Of a stretch of DNA of 64,000 bases, positions 37,901 through 51,100 are shown one piece after another. The first letter of the stretch is position 1. Every line of letters starts with the position of its first letter. The translations under genes and the position numbers were made by a program. The DNA comes from Cryptomeria japonica (lineage: Eukaryota > Streptophyta > Pinopsida > Cupressales > Cupressaceae). The notes beneath the pieces were generated by a model, which was given only the letters and a program-made list of their open reading frames with translations, searched no databases and was not told the DNA's origin. Location of the stretch: assembly GCF_030272615.1 (NCBI RefSeq), contig NC_081406.1, forward strand, positions 243,281,218 through 243,345,217, given 5' to 3'.

Positions 37901-40900
37901 AAAAGCAACAATCTACCTCTCTTGGATCCATTGAAGCTGAATACAAAGGATGCACTAATGCTTCCAAAGAAGCCTTGTGGCTTAGAAGACTACTTGAAGA
38001 TTTGGGTCTACTTCGACACGAACCAACTCCATTGTATTGTGACAACCAAAGTGCCATTGCCTTGGCTAAAAATCCAATTTTCCATGCAAAGACAAAACAC
38101 ATTGCTCTCCAACACCACTTTATTAAAGAACAAATTGAAGACAAGCAAGTTTCACTCCTCTATTGCAAGGGGGAAGACCAAGTTGCAGATATTTTGACCA
38201 AGCCATTTTGTAAAGAGAAGTTCCAATTTCATTGTAAAAATCTTGGTTTGCAACCCATTGAAGGGTTTGATGTAAACTCCCCAAGTAAAGCTTAAGGGGG
38301 GGTGTTAGAATATTTAATCTTTACTTGGCTTAGGTTTATTTGTATTTAATTTAGAATATTCATTTGGAATCCCTACATGTAATTTGTCCTCTAGTACATG
38401 TGTGAGGACAAGTCATTTCTTTTATTTTCCTTTATTAAGGAATTTTAGATTTCCTCCTTTAGAGGATGTGAACACATGGCACACACATTTTATGAATTGT
38501 GGCATTCATAGATTTGGGAGTTACTGTGTAACTCCTCTCCTCATCTCTATTTAAGAGATGTCTTCTCTCTCATTTCTTCTTAATGACAATATTGTAAAGA
38601 GCTTCTTGCTCCCTCTCTCTCTCTCATTTTAGGCATTGCCTCATTCATAATAACACAAGGGGTTTTTCTTTGTTTTTCCCCTTTCAAAAGTTCTTGTGCC
38701 TCCTTCTTCACATTTGGGTGATTGCTCCAAGGTTTTTGCATTTCTCTTGGTAACATTTATTTCATCAATAAACTTACTTGGATTTTGTTTTTCTTTCCTT
38801 GCTCTTGTATTTCCTTTCAATTATATTACCGATTCTAACAAAAAATATTATCTACAAACTAAGAATCAATTTAAAAATTGGCTTGAGAAACAAAAATGTC
38901 TTGCTACAAATACTAAAGCTGTGAGCAGAATTCCCAAATACAGGAAGACTTGGGGTTGTGCCATACGTCCAAGACTCTTATTGCCATTAAAATCTCTCTC
39001 CCTTTCCTATCTATGATGGCTCTACAAACACTATAACCAGACATTCTTTTTTCTTTTTAATAAATGCTATTGCTATCACCTAATTACATGCCTCAATCAT
39101 AGACTGTTTGTTGGGGACTTTGTTTTAGACGAGCTAAAGCCTACCATCATGAACTTGCTATTTTAAAAATTGTCCCAATATGCCTGGTCCTTCATCTAAT
39201 ATTCCTACTTCTACTGGCCAGACCGCCATTATTCTTCTTGCAGAATTTGAAAATGTGAAAAGGAAAATGCAAGCCCTTAAATATGTAATGTCCCAGGCCA
39301 AAACAAGAATCCAAGTCCGATTTTTACCCTTCTAGAAATACTCTTCTTTGAAATATTGATAATGGATTATAATATTTAAATCTTAAATTAAGTCTTAAAT
39401 AACTCAGATTTAATTCACTGTTCACACATCATTGACATTAATCAGCAAACATCAAATAACATATATAACTCCCATTCTTTCTCTGCTTAACAATTACAAC
39501 AACATTGAACTTTCATGTTCATACCAACAACAACAACAAATTAAACCAATACTTACTGAAATCTGCAATCAAATGAAGTTCCAATGCAACCTTTGAATGA
39601 GATCACTCTCTAGCCAAAGGGATTTCATCCTCTACTTTCAAAATAAAAGGGTTTTCGTCCTCCAATATCCATGCTTGAACATGATTGTTCAATTGATTTC
39701 TAGATAGGGGTTAGTATAAAGTAATAGATGATGTTTTTTGAATGGATGAATTCACCCTTTTATATCCACCACAACAATAACAAGTCAAAAGACAATGTGA
39801 ATTTGCATCTTCCAATTTAAACAATAATTTTGGATGAAAAGATCCCACCTAGGAAAGTTATGGCACCAAAAGAGACCTTTAATGACATTATGATATGTGC
39901 TAGGAAATTGGAAAGAGAACATAGCTAAAGGTGGAAATATCAGGGTTTAAGGGTCGGAAATACCTTATGACTCATACCATAGGTTAGGGCATTGGAGGGT
40001 CAAACAGCAGGCATGCTAGTAAAGACAAGTCCAAAAGCCCGACAAATAAAAAGGAAAGAGTGGGGGACTGACGGAAGGTATGACAAGATGGATAAGTCTA
40101 AAACTCCAAGTAAAAGAAAGGAAAAATGTCAGAAGGAGAGACATATTCAAAAGAAACAAAGGGAGACACAAGAGACACAACAAAATAGGACCAAGGGAGA
40201 CACAAGAGACAAAGAATAGACCTAATATCTATAGACTTAAATTAAATGAAAACAAGACATGACAAGTTTGCCCCGCTCAATATTGCTTGTCCTCGAGCAA
40301 TTGCAAATTCAGATGCTCCAAAATCTGAAGGCCTTCCTATGTTGTAACTTCTACCGGGAGATCTTTCTATCGAACAAAATACTTCTTAGTGGTTCTATTT
40401 TTTAGCTTCCTTTCTCTCAGATCCATGATTGTTGCAAACAGGGAGATCTTTCTATTGAACCAAATACTTCTTAGTGGTTCTGTTTTTTAGCTTCCTTTCT
40501 CTCACATCCATGATTGCTTCTGGAATCAAAATCAACTAGCTTGCAGGTGAGATTACTTGGTATCCCATTTTCTATTAATCCTTCCCTTAAGTCAATGTGG
40601 GACTGAATTAAAGGTAAAATTGAAAACCAAATTTCCAAATGGAATAGGCACTATCTCTCTTTGGCTGGTAGAAAGCAATTTTGTCAGAAGATTTTGGCCT
40701 CTTATAGCTCGTACTATGCATTGGTTTAGAATATAGATATTTTGTAGTTATAGAGTCAATGAAACTCACAAAAGATTCAGGAAATTTCTTTGGTTTGATG
40801 GGAAAGGGAAGAGAAAAAGGTATGATGTCAAATGTAATTGGTGCTGTTTAGACAAAGGCAACGGTGGTATAGGTTTAAATGAACTGAAACTGCAAGGTAT

Positions 40901-43900
40901 TGCTCTAGCTGCTAAAAGGATTATGAATTCCTCCATGGGTAATCAGCCTTGGAAGATCTTAATAAGGAAAAATATTCAATTGGCTATACCTAAACAAGCC
41001 AAGGTTTACAGACGCCTTCATCCTCATGACACTTTATTTGGAAAGATTACTTTTTCCCCATTTGGCTCTAATGTCTTTAAGAGTATCTAGAAAGTTTGGG
41101 AGCTTGTTAGAAGTTGGATTGAAGGTGCTAAGACTTACGTCAAGGATAGTAATAAAATCTGTGGCTTCAAATCTTTATAATGGAACCTAACTTTGGCCCT
41201 CATAGCTGTTTTACTAAGAGTTGGGATAGTAAAGGCATTAAAGACTTTGGCAGCATTTTATCTGATAATAAAATAAAATCTTGGGCACCTATTAGTGCTG
41301 AGTTCAATCTGCCTCCCTCTTAGAAAAGAACTTATTCAGTACTAATGAAAGACTATGATTTCTTTGAGTTTCATGTACTATTTATTTTTGAGACAGATTT
41401 ATAATAACTTGAAATGGAAGGGTGGTACTCCCCTCCATAGACTGGACTCCAAAAGAATTTGTACCTCTCTCCCCAACTCTTGGGAGGTTTTCAAGCACCT
41501 TTACTTGTTGGCAACTTAACCTTAGACATGAGCAATGGTCTAAAATCCTCAACCATTCTTGCTCCCATGTGATTGAACCAAAGAAAGCCCGTTTCAAATG
41601 GTTACTCCTCTTAAAATCACTTCCTATTAATTTAAAATTGTAGTGTCCTAAATTGTACTCCCTTACAATTTCGACCGCATTTGAGCCCTCACCTTGGCAT
41701 CGCGCTCTAAAGCCTGAATATGACCTAATTATGCTCTTTCTTTGCATGTTTATCATCATTTTCACTAAATACATCATTCTGCCCTCTAAATTTGGAGCCT
41801 GATTGGGCAGGACCAGGGCGTGGCACCCTGGTCCTCCAAATTAGGCCCCAAATTTGGGCCCCTTAACAATCATAAAATATGAGCAGGAAACCCATCTTTG
41901 TGTCGGCTCATGTCGGAAATTAGTTTGTTTTTCGAAGGGCAAGTATAAAAAGAGGTCTACCTCTCTCATTTCAAACATCACATTCAATCTGGCAACCATA
42001 TTGATCAATCAATTCAAACAATCAAGCATTCAAGTTCAAGCAAGCAAGCAATCAGTCTTCTTTCAAGCATTAGAGTAGAGATAGAGTCAAGATTCAAGCA
42101 TTGGAGTTGACATTCATGTTCTATGTTATGGAAGACTCCATGAAACCCTAATTTTGTGAGAAGATAAACAAAACTTCACAAGGAGCTATATCATTTGTCT
42201 TTTCTGTCATTATTTAGCATCTCCCTCAAAAGAACATTTCCTTTACTGCAATTCAATCAAATTTCATTTCTATTTCATGGTTAATTCCAAAACCGGGATT
42301 TGACCTAAGGCAAACCCCTATTCCCAGCCTATTTCCCTTCCCTGGTGTGTGCAAGAATAGGTACGGAGCTGTAATCTTCAGGATAAGCTTTATTTACAGA
42401 GATGAATCGATCCCCATTGGAGTGTGAAAAGTTAGGAGGACCAGAACGACCGTCGCTCCGGTCCCAACAAATCAGGAGCTCCTTCTGGGAACAGATCCGA
42501 ATCCTCTTGCAATCCTCAAATCCAGGTTCGTGGCTCAATCCGACGACTGTAGCTTACTGTTTATGTAGTTTTACATCAATTTCCAGCACATTTACCCTAA
42601 TTTCAGCAAATTCAATAAATCAATTCAATCTAACGGAAAGAAGAGGGCACATTGCAACAACCCCTTGGAATTAGATCAGCATTCAAACCTCTTATGTTTA
42701 GATCTATCTAATTCCTATCTTTCCCTAATGTAATGGTCCCCAAGTAATAAATTAGCAGTTTCTTCCTTCTATGGTGGGAACCCTAATTTGTTCACCATTA
42801 CAAAAACATACTCAATCAAATGACAACCTACGTTCTATTTGGAGAATTCCTAAGACCATTAACCACCTTTCTTTTAATTGTAAAGAAATTTGGCTTTTAT
42901 TTTGTGGTAACTGCGATGGGCGGGATAGTAAATGTAGCTTTACCTAGCAAGGCATCCTGTTTGATTATGTCAAAGGCTTATACAAAAAATCCAATCTCTT
43001 TTGGTTAGTCTTGTCTGCTAATATTCTTTGGTTCTTGTGGAAAGTGAGAAACAAGGACTGGAGTCTTCTCTATTGATATTCTTTAGTTCTTGTGGAGAGG
43101 TGAGAAACATGGACTATTTCCAAGGTAAAAAGATGCAACTTTTTGACTCTTATAAAAGACTCATTTTTCATTCCATTGCAATGCAGGTTCCACTTATGCT
43201 AGAGATGACTAAAGAGAAGTTTTGGGAGCTTCGTGATGTAGGTCAAGTCAATATTCAAAGATCTGAAGTTAAAAGTGCCAAATACAAGCCCTATGACAGA
43301 GAGAAATGGACAATTTGTAAAAAAATATTTGAAGTTTTAGGAAAAACATAAGAATTATACGTATGATATGCTGCTTAAGAAGATAGGGTTCAGTGAAAAG
43401 CACAAAGTTGTTGAGGATGATCAAAACTTGGAGGTTGTTAAATCAAATGATCATATTTCTGAAATCTATCCACCCAATGAGTTCTATGACATAGACAAAT
43501 ATAGTGAAAATTACAATGTTTAATCTGTTCCTAAACAATACTCTATCTTGCTTGTCTCTTCTGAGCAAAAAATTTTCGATGTAAATTGTTTTTCTATTAG
43601 TAAACTATAATCAATTTAAAAATTTTCTATTAGTAAACTATAATCAATTTAAAATAATTCGCATGCCTTCAAACAAGATTGTTTGTATGGCTGCAACCTC
43701 ACAAACACCATGTCTCCATGTCTCTCATTCCTATGGTAGTTTGCTACATCTTTTTTTGATTTAGAGCATGTTGGAGATTATTCTTGAGTGAATTCAGAAT
43801 GTATTATCTTTGTTTGATCAAATAACTCGCTCTTAGGACTCTAATGTTTGATAGAATAAAGTAAACAAAACTTTGAGCTTCAAAGTTGTAGAAAGCCATG

Positions 43901-45089
43901 AATGGTGTCATCTTAATTCTTAATTGACATGTGATAAGAGGTTTTATAACAATGCTACCCCAACTAGAGCCACTTGATCCATGTCTTCTACTAATCAACA
44001 ATGTAATTTCTCAAATAACCTTATACCTAATTGTTCTACATATATATAGGATTTTAATATCCTATATTATAGGATCCGCTTCCTAATAATATGAGTTGTT
44101 CTAACAACTCACACACCTAAAATCTCCCGTACGACTATTAATATAAATTATCCTATTATAATATTCTAACAAACCCCACTAACATTATTATATCCTAACA
44201 ATAATATAAAGTTGTTTGTCAACAACTTTATAACTAGCCTAAATATCTATGTGAACACTAATTTCCAACACCCCCCTTTAGTGTGAACATGGGGAGAAAG
44301 TACATCACAATACTAGAAATAGAATTGTATGCCTACACATACTTTTAGGTCTGCATACTGCTATCTCGATCTTGCTGCACATGGTCACCTACATCAAAGA
44401 ACTTATCTCACTTTCACTTCCAGAACTCATCACTAACCAACCACACTTCCAAGAAGTCCAACAGTCAGAGGATCTTTGTAGTCAGCTGCTCTCCTATACA
44501 ACTATTTACAACATCAACGATTTTCCTCATTCTCCAAATGGGGATAGTGGACCAACATTACATAATGTCCACATTTAGTAATTCATCATGTGATATGAGT
44601 AAAGACATACGCATCCACTCTTGACCAGCAATAGTGGAACTAGCCTCACTACGCTCATTGTACTTTCATCCAAGGACAAAAACAAACACATCTACCCATC
44701 GAACCAAGGATAAGGAGTAACACATCTATCTGAGGTCTTACATCAAGTTTGGATAGGGACAAACAAATCTATCCAACATCAATCATGAACAGGGACACAC
44801 ACATCTGCTCACAACAATTATGATTGGGGACAAACACATCGAATCATAATCACCAAAACTTGTGACTGGGGACAAACTCTTCCAATCACTTACAACATTT
44901 TGTGAATAGGGACAAACACATCCATTCACAAACAACCAGCAATAGTGATTGGGGGTGAACACATCCAATCCTAAGTTACTGGTTTGGGTTCGGGATTAGG
45001 TTTGAACTTATGAACCGGTTCATAAGTTCGGACAAATTTCTTTTGCCTTTGGGTTCATCGGTACATATATATACATACATACATACATA

Positions 45090-45128
<39 letters not shown>

Positions 45129-48100
45129 TGCAAAAATTTAAAGTAATATACAAAATTACAAATCTAAATACATTTAATAGTATGCTACTTCATCATTGAT
45201 CAATGCCAAATGCCAATTGATAGTTCAGAATTTCAATAATATCATATTATGTCATATGCCATATAATATGTATCAATGTATCATAGATTCATATATGTCT
45301 AGGTTCACAATTCAAATGAAAATCATTACAATTACAAAATTGACAATCAAAAATAATAATTGTCTTCTATCTTTTCATCAATCATCAAAAGGATCTAGAT
45401 CAAGATCATCATCATTTGCTCCAAGTTCAACTTCAAAATCATTTGAACCCAAACCAGTGCCACTCACACTAGGTGCATCAGTTGTAGGTATCTTATCATC
45501 ATCATCCAAAGTGACTCTAACCAGATCATCAACAGTTGCATCCAAGTTGGTACACTCAGGGGTTACATCCCAATCCTTCATTGACCCTTCCTTGTATTGT
45601 TGGCCCTTATGTGTTAGCAGACGCAAATTGGAATGAATATAAACCAAGTCTTTTGCTCTTTCTAAAGCCAACCGGTTACGCTTCATTGAGTGGATAAAGG
45701 AGTATGTACTCCAATTCCGTTCAGCAATGGAAGAACTTGCAACCTATTGAAATTATAGAGAAAACCAACAAAACTTAAAATAAAAAAAATGCAAAATAAA
45801 TTAAAGAATGTTAAAAACTTAAAAAGTTAAAAGCTAAAGTCTACAATACAAATGTTAAAATTTAAAAGTAAAAATACTTGTGATAGTATCTTGATTGCAA
45901 GAGGTTGGAGGAACATATAATCTTGACCATGGAGGTACCACCATGTAGTACCATCCATTTTGGATTGGTCATTAATGGCACAGGGACTATGATTTCTTCC
46001 CGAGATAAACAAACCAAACTCTTTCCTAACTCTTTCCACCACTTCAGGATCACTGTAGAGTCTAACAAATGCCTGCTTGTACCCAATAGCAACTTCAGAA
46101 TCTCTATATGGTTTAGTTCTCCTTGGCAAAGAAAGTAGTTCATTGCTATAGTACATGGGAGATAAAGCGTGTGCAAGGAGGTGCAATGGCGTGGTCATCT
46201 TGTTCCACCAATGATGAATGATTTGTTCCACCTTTTTGAAAAATACTTCTTGGGGGTCCTTGTCTCTTTTTTGCTATTATGACTTTGATTTTTCCAATCA
46301 TGGTGTCCATGCCATCATATACTTCCCCCAAACACGCTACATCTGTATTAGTACATCATACTCAAGATAGGCTCGGTGAAATTCAATACATATTCCATAC
46401 TATCCCACCAAGTGAGATCCAAGATCAATGACCTAACCTTTAGGGCCCTCACTCAATTTAACTCCTTCCAAATACTCCATTGGTTACTAATAACCATGGC
46501 ACTCAATTCCACTTTCACCTTCAAAACACGTCTCATCACTATTGTATGTGATGCAAATTGGGTCTCAACAACCTAGGTTCATGTAAAAAATATGTCAATA
46601 ACACATTTTTTAAAAATTAAAAAAATATAACATAAAATTAAACATGGCATTAATAAAATTAAATAGATAAATTAAATTTACCTTTAGCAATTCCAACCTC
46701 GAGAAGCTCCTGAAAAGGGCTTGTGACACGTGGTAGTTTGTCATAAACATTTGGATCTCCTCACCATCTTGGTAAATATCCTTCACTCACTCTATTTGAG
46801 TGCCAATTGCTTGCATCAACAAGTTGAGGGAGTGTACGGTGCATGGTGTCCAAAAAAATGTGTGAATATCTTTGTTCAACCAAAGCACCTGCAGCCCTAC
46901 AAACCTTTGCATTGTCTGTGATGACTTGGACAACATTTTCATGTCCCACCATATCTATGGAATCAAAGAGGATTCTGGAAATGTATTTTGCATCTTTGAG
47001 CTGCCCCTCACAATCAACTGCCCTAAAAAACATTGCCCATTTGGGGGACACTACAATAACACTTATCAATGGACGGTTTTTGCAATCCTTCCATCCATCA
47101 GAAACAATAGAAACACCCAATTCAATGCAAGAATCTCTAATCGGTTTCAATGATTGCTCTACAGAATTCTTCTCTTTTGCCAATAAGATGGTGTGCACCT
47201 TTTCATACCCAAGAGTTGTGAAACTAGTAGGTGCATTATTGATTGTCATCACCATCTCCCATCAATATGGTGATCTTACCAAGTTGAAAGGAAGATCATT
47301 GGCATAGAGGCAACATGCAATTTTTTGCTTTGCAATATCTCTTAATTCCATTTTGAATGCTTTGTCCAATGGGCCTCTATTGCGGGAAAGAAGGGAATTT
47401 TCTACTTTAACTTCATCTTGCATAGCCGGTATCTCCAAGAAAGGAGATGGGGGGCCTTTTCTAGTAATAATATATGATCATCAGGTAAAGTCATTGGTGT
47501 TTTGCTTGCAGATGGATTAGCTCTTAGTTTTTCTCTTGCTATAGCTTGATCAACGTCTTCTTGTTCTCTAATGAATGCTGCTATTTGTGTTGCAAACAAC
47601 CCTTTCTCATCTGGCACTACACACATTTTAATCCCTTTCCCAACAAGGCCACAAAAGTGACGTTTCGCCCGATAATACGAGCACCTATAATTGGTTTTAC
47701 AAAAATTACAAGTCCATTCATATCCCCCACCTCCTGGAAGTTGTTGATGCATTGTACTATAATTCCATAAATGAGATCCTCTATCAACTTTAAATTTTTG
47801 GTTTTGAGTCTTGTAACCCCCACCCACTGAACTCGAACTTGTTGCCATTTTGTGTTTTTTTGCTATTATAAGAAATTAAATTGAAAAAAAAAGAAAGATT
47901 ACACAATGTAAAAGCTAATGGAAGTATGAAATTATTTTTATAAAAAATAGAACTTGTTTATCTTATTCTAAAAAAAAAATTGAAAAAACTCTTCAAAAAC
48001 TTGAAAAAAATCATCAAAAGATCAAAGAATAAGGATAAATGCTTACTTTAAGTGCTTGAATCTCCTTTGTGCAAGCTCTCCACCTTCATCAAGCACTCCA

Positions 48101-51100
48101 CGAACAATCTCTTGCCTTTCAAAATGCCAAAATGAAACCAAGAGAGAATAGATGAGCAAATGAAGTTGTTTTAGGTTTCAAATGTATTTAGCAAGGGGCG
48201 GATTAGGGTTTTTTGATTGAAAAAGGCAAAAAAATTATTTTTTTAATATTTAAAAGTCACTTTATGTGACTTGACCCAACTAGCGAACCTAGGTTCACCC
48301 GAGTTCACATCTGGGTTCCCCTGGGTCTGATTAGGGTTCACCCTAAGGGCCCTGGTTTCACTGTGGGTCCGTGAACTCAGGGCCCCTAGGGTGAACCCTA
48401 TCCAGACCCGTTGCGAACCAAGACTCACGCAGACCTAGTTTGGGCTAGAGCCTTCAAACAAGCGAACTTGCTATCCCAGCTACCAACTAATAACTACCCA
48501 CAAGCTAACAATTAAATAATACACAATCAGATACAAACACCTTCACAAACCATTATTATGTTATTTTATGCTTGCTACAATTGGCATGGTAAATAGTCTT
48601 CCTTCCCTTCCTCTAAATACTAATATAGGGATGTGTGTGTGTGTGTCATTTGAAAAAGGAAAAATCATGAGAACTCAATTTTCCTTCAGTTAGTAAATAG
48701 TGATTTTTAGGGTCCAACAATAATTCATTGTCTAAAGCTTTGTATGATCTCACTTTTAGTGATTATTTCTCACGATCCTTTCTTCAAGTTTTAGGAGTTT
48801 GTAAATACTATGTAGATAACAAATTGATAACAAGATCAACATTTTCTAAACTAATAATGGAAAAAATTGTTTATAACACTAACGATTTTTGCAACATGAG
48901 ATTGTAAGAATCGTATCACTATACAGCTTAACAAAAGGGCATAACTCATTGGCGAAAAAGATCATAATGGAAAATGGCATAACTAATAGGTGAAAAAGAA
49001 TATAATGGAAATTGCTAGGTGAATTCTTTGGGATGAAAATATAAATAATCTTTTTTATTACGAAATAGAAATCCATCTAAAGTTGTAAGCAATGTAACAC
49101 TTTTAAACATGGGATGGTTACAATCCTTTTGTTGAAGTTTACATCTTGTTGATTGCAATATGTTGATTTCAATATTCATAGTAAAGAGGAACAAAACTAC
49201 AATATAAAACTAGAATGTGTACATGTGTGTGTGTGTGTTTATTGGCCATAGTAAAGAAAGTATGGCATAGGCTTTATGATTCTTGTAAATGTTAAGAGAT
49301 GCTAGTTTTAATGAAAATAAAAATAGCCTTTCAAGAAATTTTCCTTTCTTTTTTTTAACTAAAAAGGATGATAGTGAAATAAAAGACGTGCAAAAGGAAA
49401 ATTATTGTAACAAAGAAATTGATACAGAAGGTAAATGTCAAAATGATAAGCTTCATGGCCAACATCTTATATGGGTTTAAGAACTCTAGATAATGCTAAG
49501 CAGATATTGATCAAAATAAATGTTGGTAGCTGTACCTTAGGCCACAGGAGTATTCTTGTTGGTAGCTGTACCTTTAACGCAACCAATCAAAGTTCTAAAT
49601 CTCCTCTTCTTCTAATTCCAACCTTCTTGTAAAGTACTATTGTCATTAGCTCTTTTCAGAATTGAATTTAAAGCCTTTTTCAGAAACTTTATAGGCATAA
49701 GTTCTCTACAACCAAACTAATTTATATCCTAATGTATGAGGGAGATTTATATTTAAAAAAGTCGTCTCCAACCCAATCTATGATCTCAGAAAGACCACAC
49801 CTCAACGGTTTCAACTTTATTGCTTGAACTTGAAAACCATCATTGCACAAGGTGTTCCCAACATGGAATTAATGCTCCTTCTATGCTAGCCAAGGTGATC
49901 TTTGTACTTGGAGATTCCTCAAGTTTCTTTGGCACAAGGAGATGAATTTGTTTGATCCTCTCACTAAATTTTCCAGCCCTTCACACTTCTGAATTTTATT
50001 CATCATCCTCTTCTTATCTCTTGCCATATACATCATCAAATAGCTTATTATGTAAATAACCAAAACAAGTTTCTGGAAGTTTGCAGGGCCCTATTCTGTC
50101 TTGAATGCATGCCAGATTTTTATTCCAGTTTTTAGACACTTCATTCTCAAACAGCTGCACCAATATTCTATGCTACTACAGTTTGGCCATACTTATATTG
50201 CTTATAAGCAGTTGACCTCTTCAATTTGTATCCATCCTTTACCACACTGTCCTCCATAATTTGCCCAGGAATCATAAATCCCTATCTGAAATTATTGCTT
50301 TAACGTTTATACAATCCAAAGTGCACCTAAACTTTAGCAAAGAATAAATTTGTTGCATAATTTATTAGAAATCTTACACAAAAGGACCAAGCACATTTAG
50401 CTTAATCAATCTGCTACCACCTAAGTCGCAAGGTTCTTCTTTGTGTTCATCAAGGGTCAGATTCCACTGAAATTGTGGAAAAATCATGAGTAAGGTTGAA
50501 CAATAGAACATGCAATTTTTTATTATTTTAAATCTCTTAACAAAAAATCTAACACAAAGGTATGTCCAAACAAATAAATATTTATAAGTAGCCTCAGAAT
50601 TTGTAAATTAATCTATCCAATTAACCAAATTTTAGACTTTAAAAGAAGCCCAAGTCATAGTAGTAAAACTATTTTTTCAAGAAGTGATAATTTTAAATAT
50701 TTGAAAATAAGTCCTAAACCAATATGAGCTATGCCCTATTTGTTACATCAAAATGGTTCTAGATCATCGAGATCACTTGCTCAATATGGTCATCACTTGA
50801 TTCATCATAATCAATGCTAAGATTATCGTCATCTTCTAAGTCCTATACAATTGAAGGGAAGTTACTTAAATTTAAACTTGCCTGTATGAATAATGTTGGG
50901 ATCTTCACACTTGTTATAATTTCCCTAGAACTTGCTTTGGTATAGAATTCCTCTATTGTGTCAAAACCATGAGCAACTCTTGATATTGCCATTTCAAACT
51001 CCCTTACAGAAGTTGCCGACAGTGCACTTGCTACATTAAATCCTTTTCTCCTCCCTTGGAATAGAGCCTATGATCAAAGAGTATATTAGTCTCCCAAATA

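Larger units (their letters stand above)
25950..38819 (+). mobile_element. Copia (Ty1) LTR retrotransposon, 5-bp duplication ATTAT, with a nested LINE
   Basis: Two LTRs in direct orientation are flanked by ATTAT (25945-25949 and 38820-38824). A tRNA-iMet primer site follows the left LTR and a purine tract precedes the right one. Domain order gag, protease, integrase, reverse transcriptase, RNase H is the Copia order. A LINE occupies the leader (about 27557-34050), so the element was about 6.4 kb before that. In-frame stops, frameshifts and an integrase deletion make it non-autonomous. Confidence 0.95.
24610..50881 (-). other. 26.3-kb GC-AG intron with nested Copia, LINE, LTR and hAT insertions
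   Basis: The donor is CAG|GCAAGT (GC at 50881-50880) and the acceptor is ATATGCAG at 24617-24610. The peptide reads KIPTLFIQ, then NDHVVAP with no codon lost, as in the family. GCAAGT is the usual strong context for GC donors. Parts without a recognised element are 24610-25949 (possible LINE-related coding relic near its end), 43600-44560 and 48480-50881. Confidence 0.85.

Noticed and set aside
39284-40560. Another TGTAATGT-type solo LTR
   Set aside because: Only the start is convincing; no ACATTACA end with a matching duplication was found.
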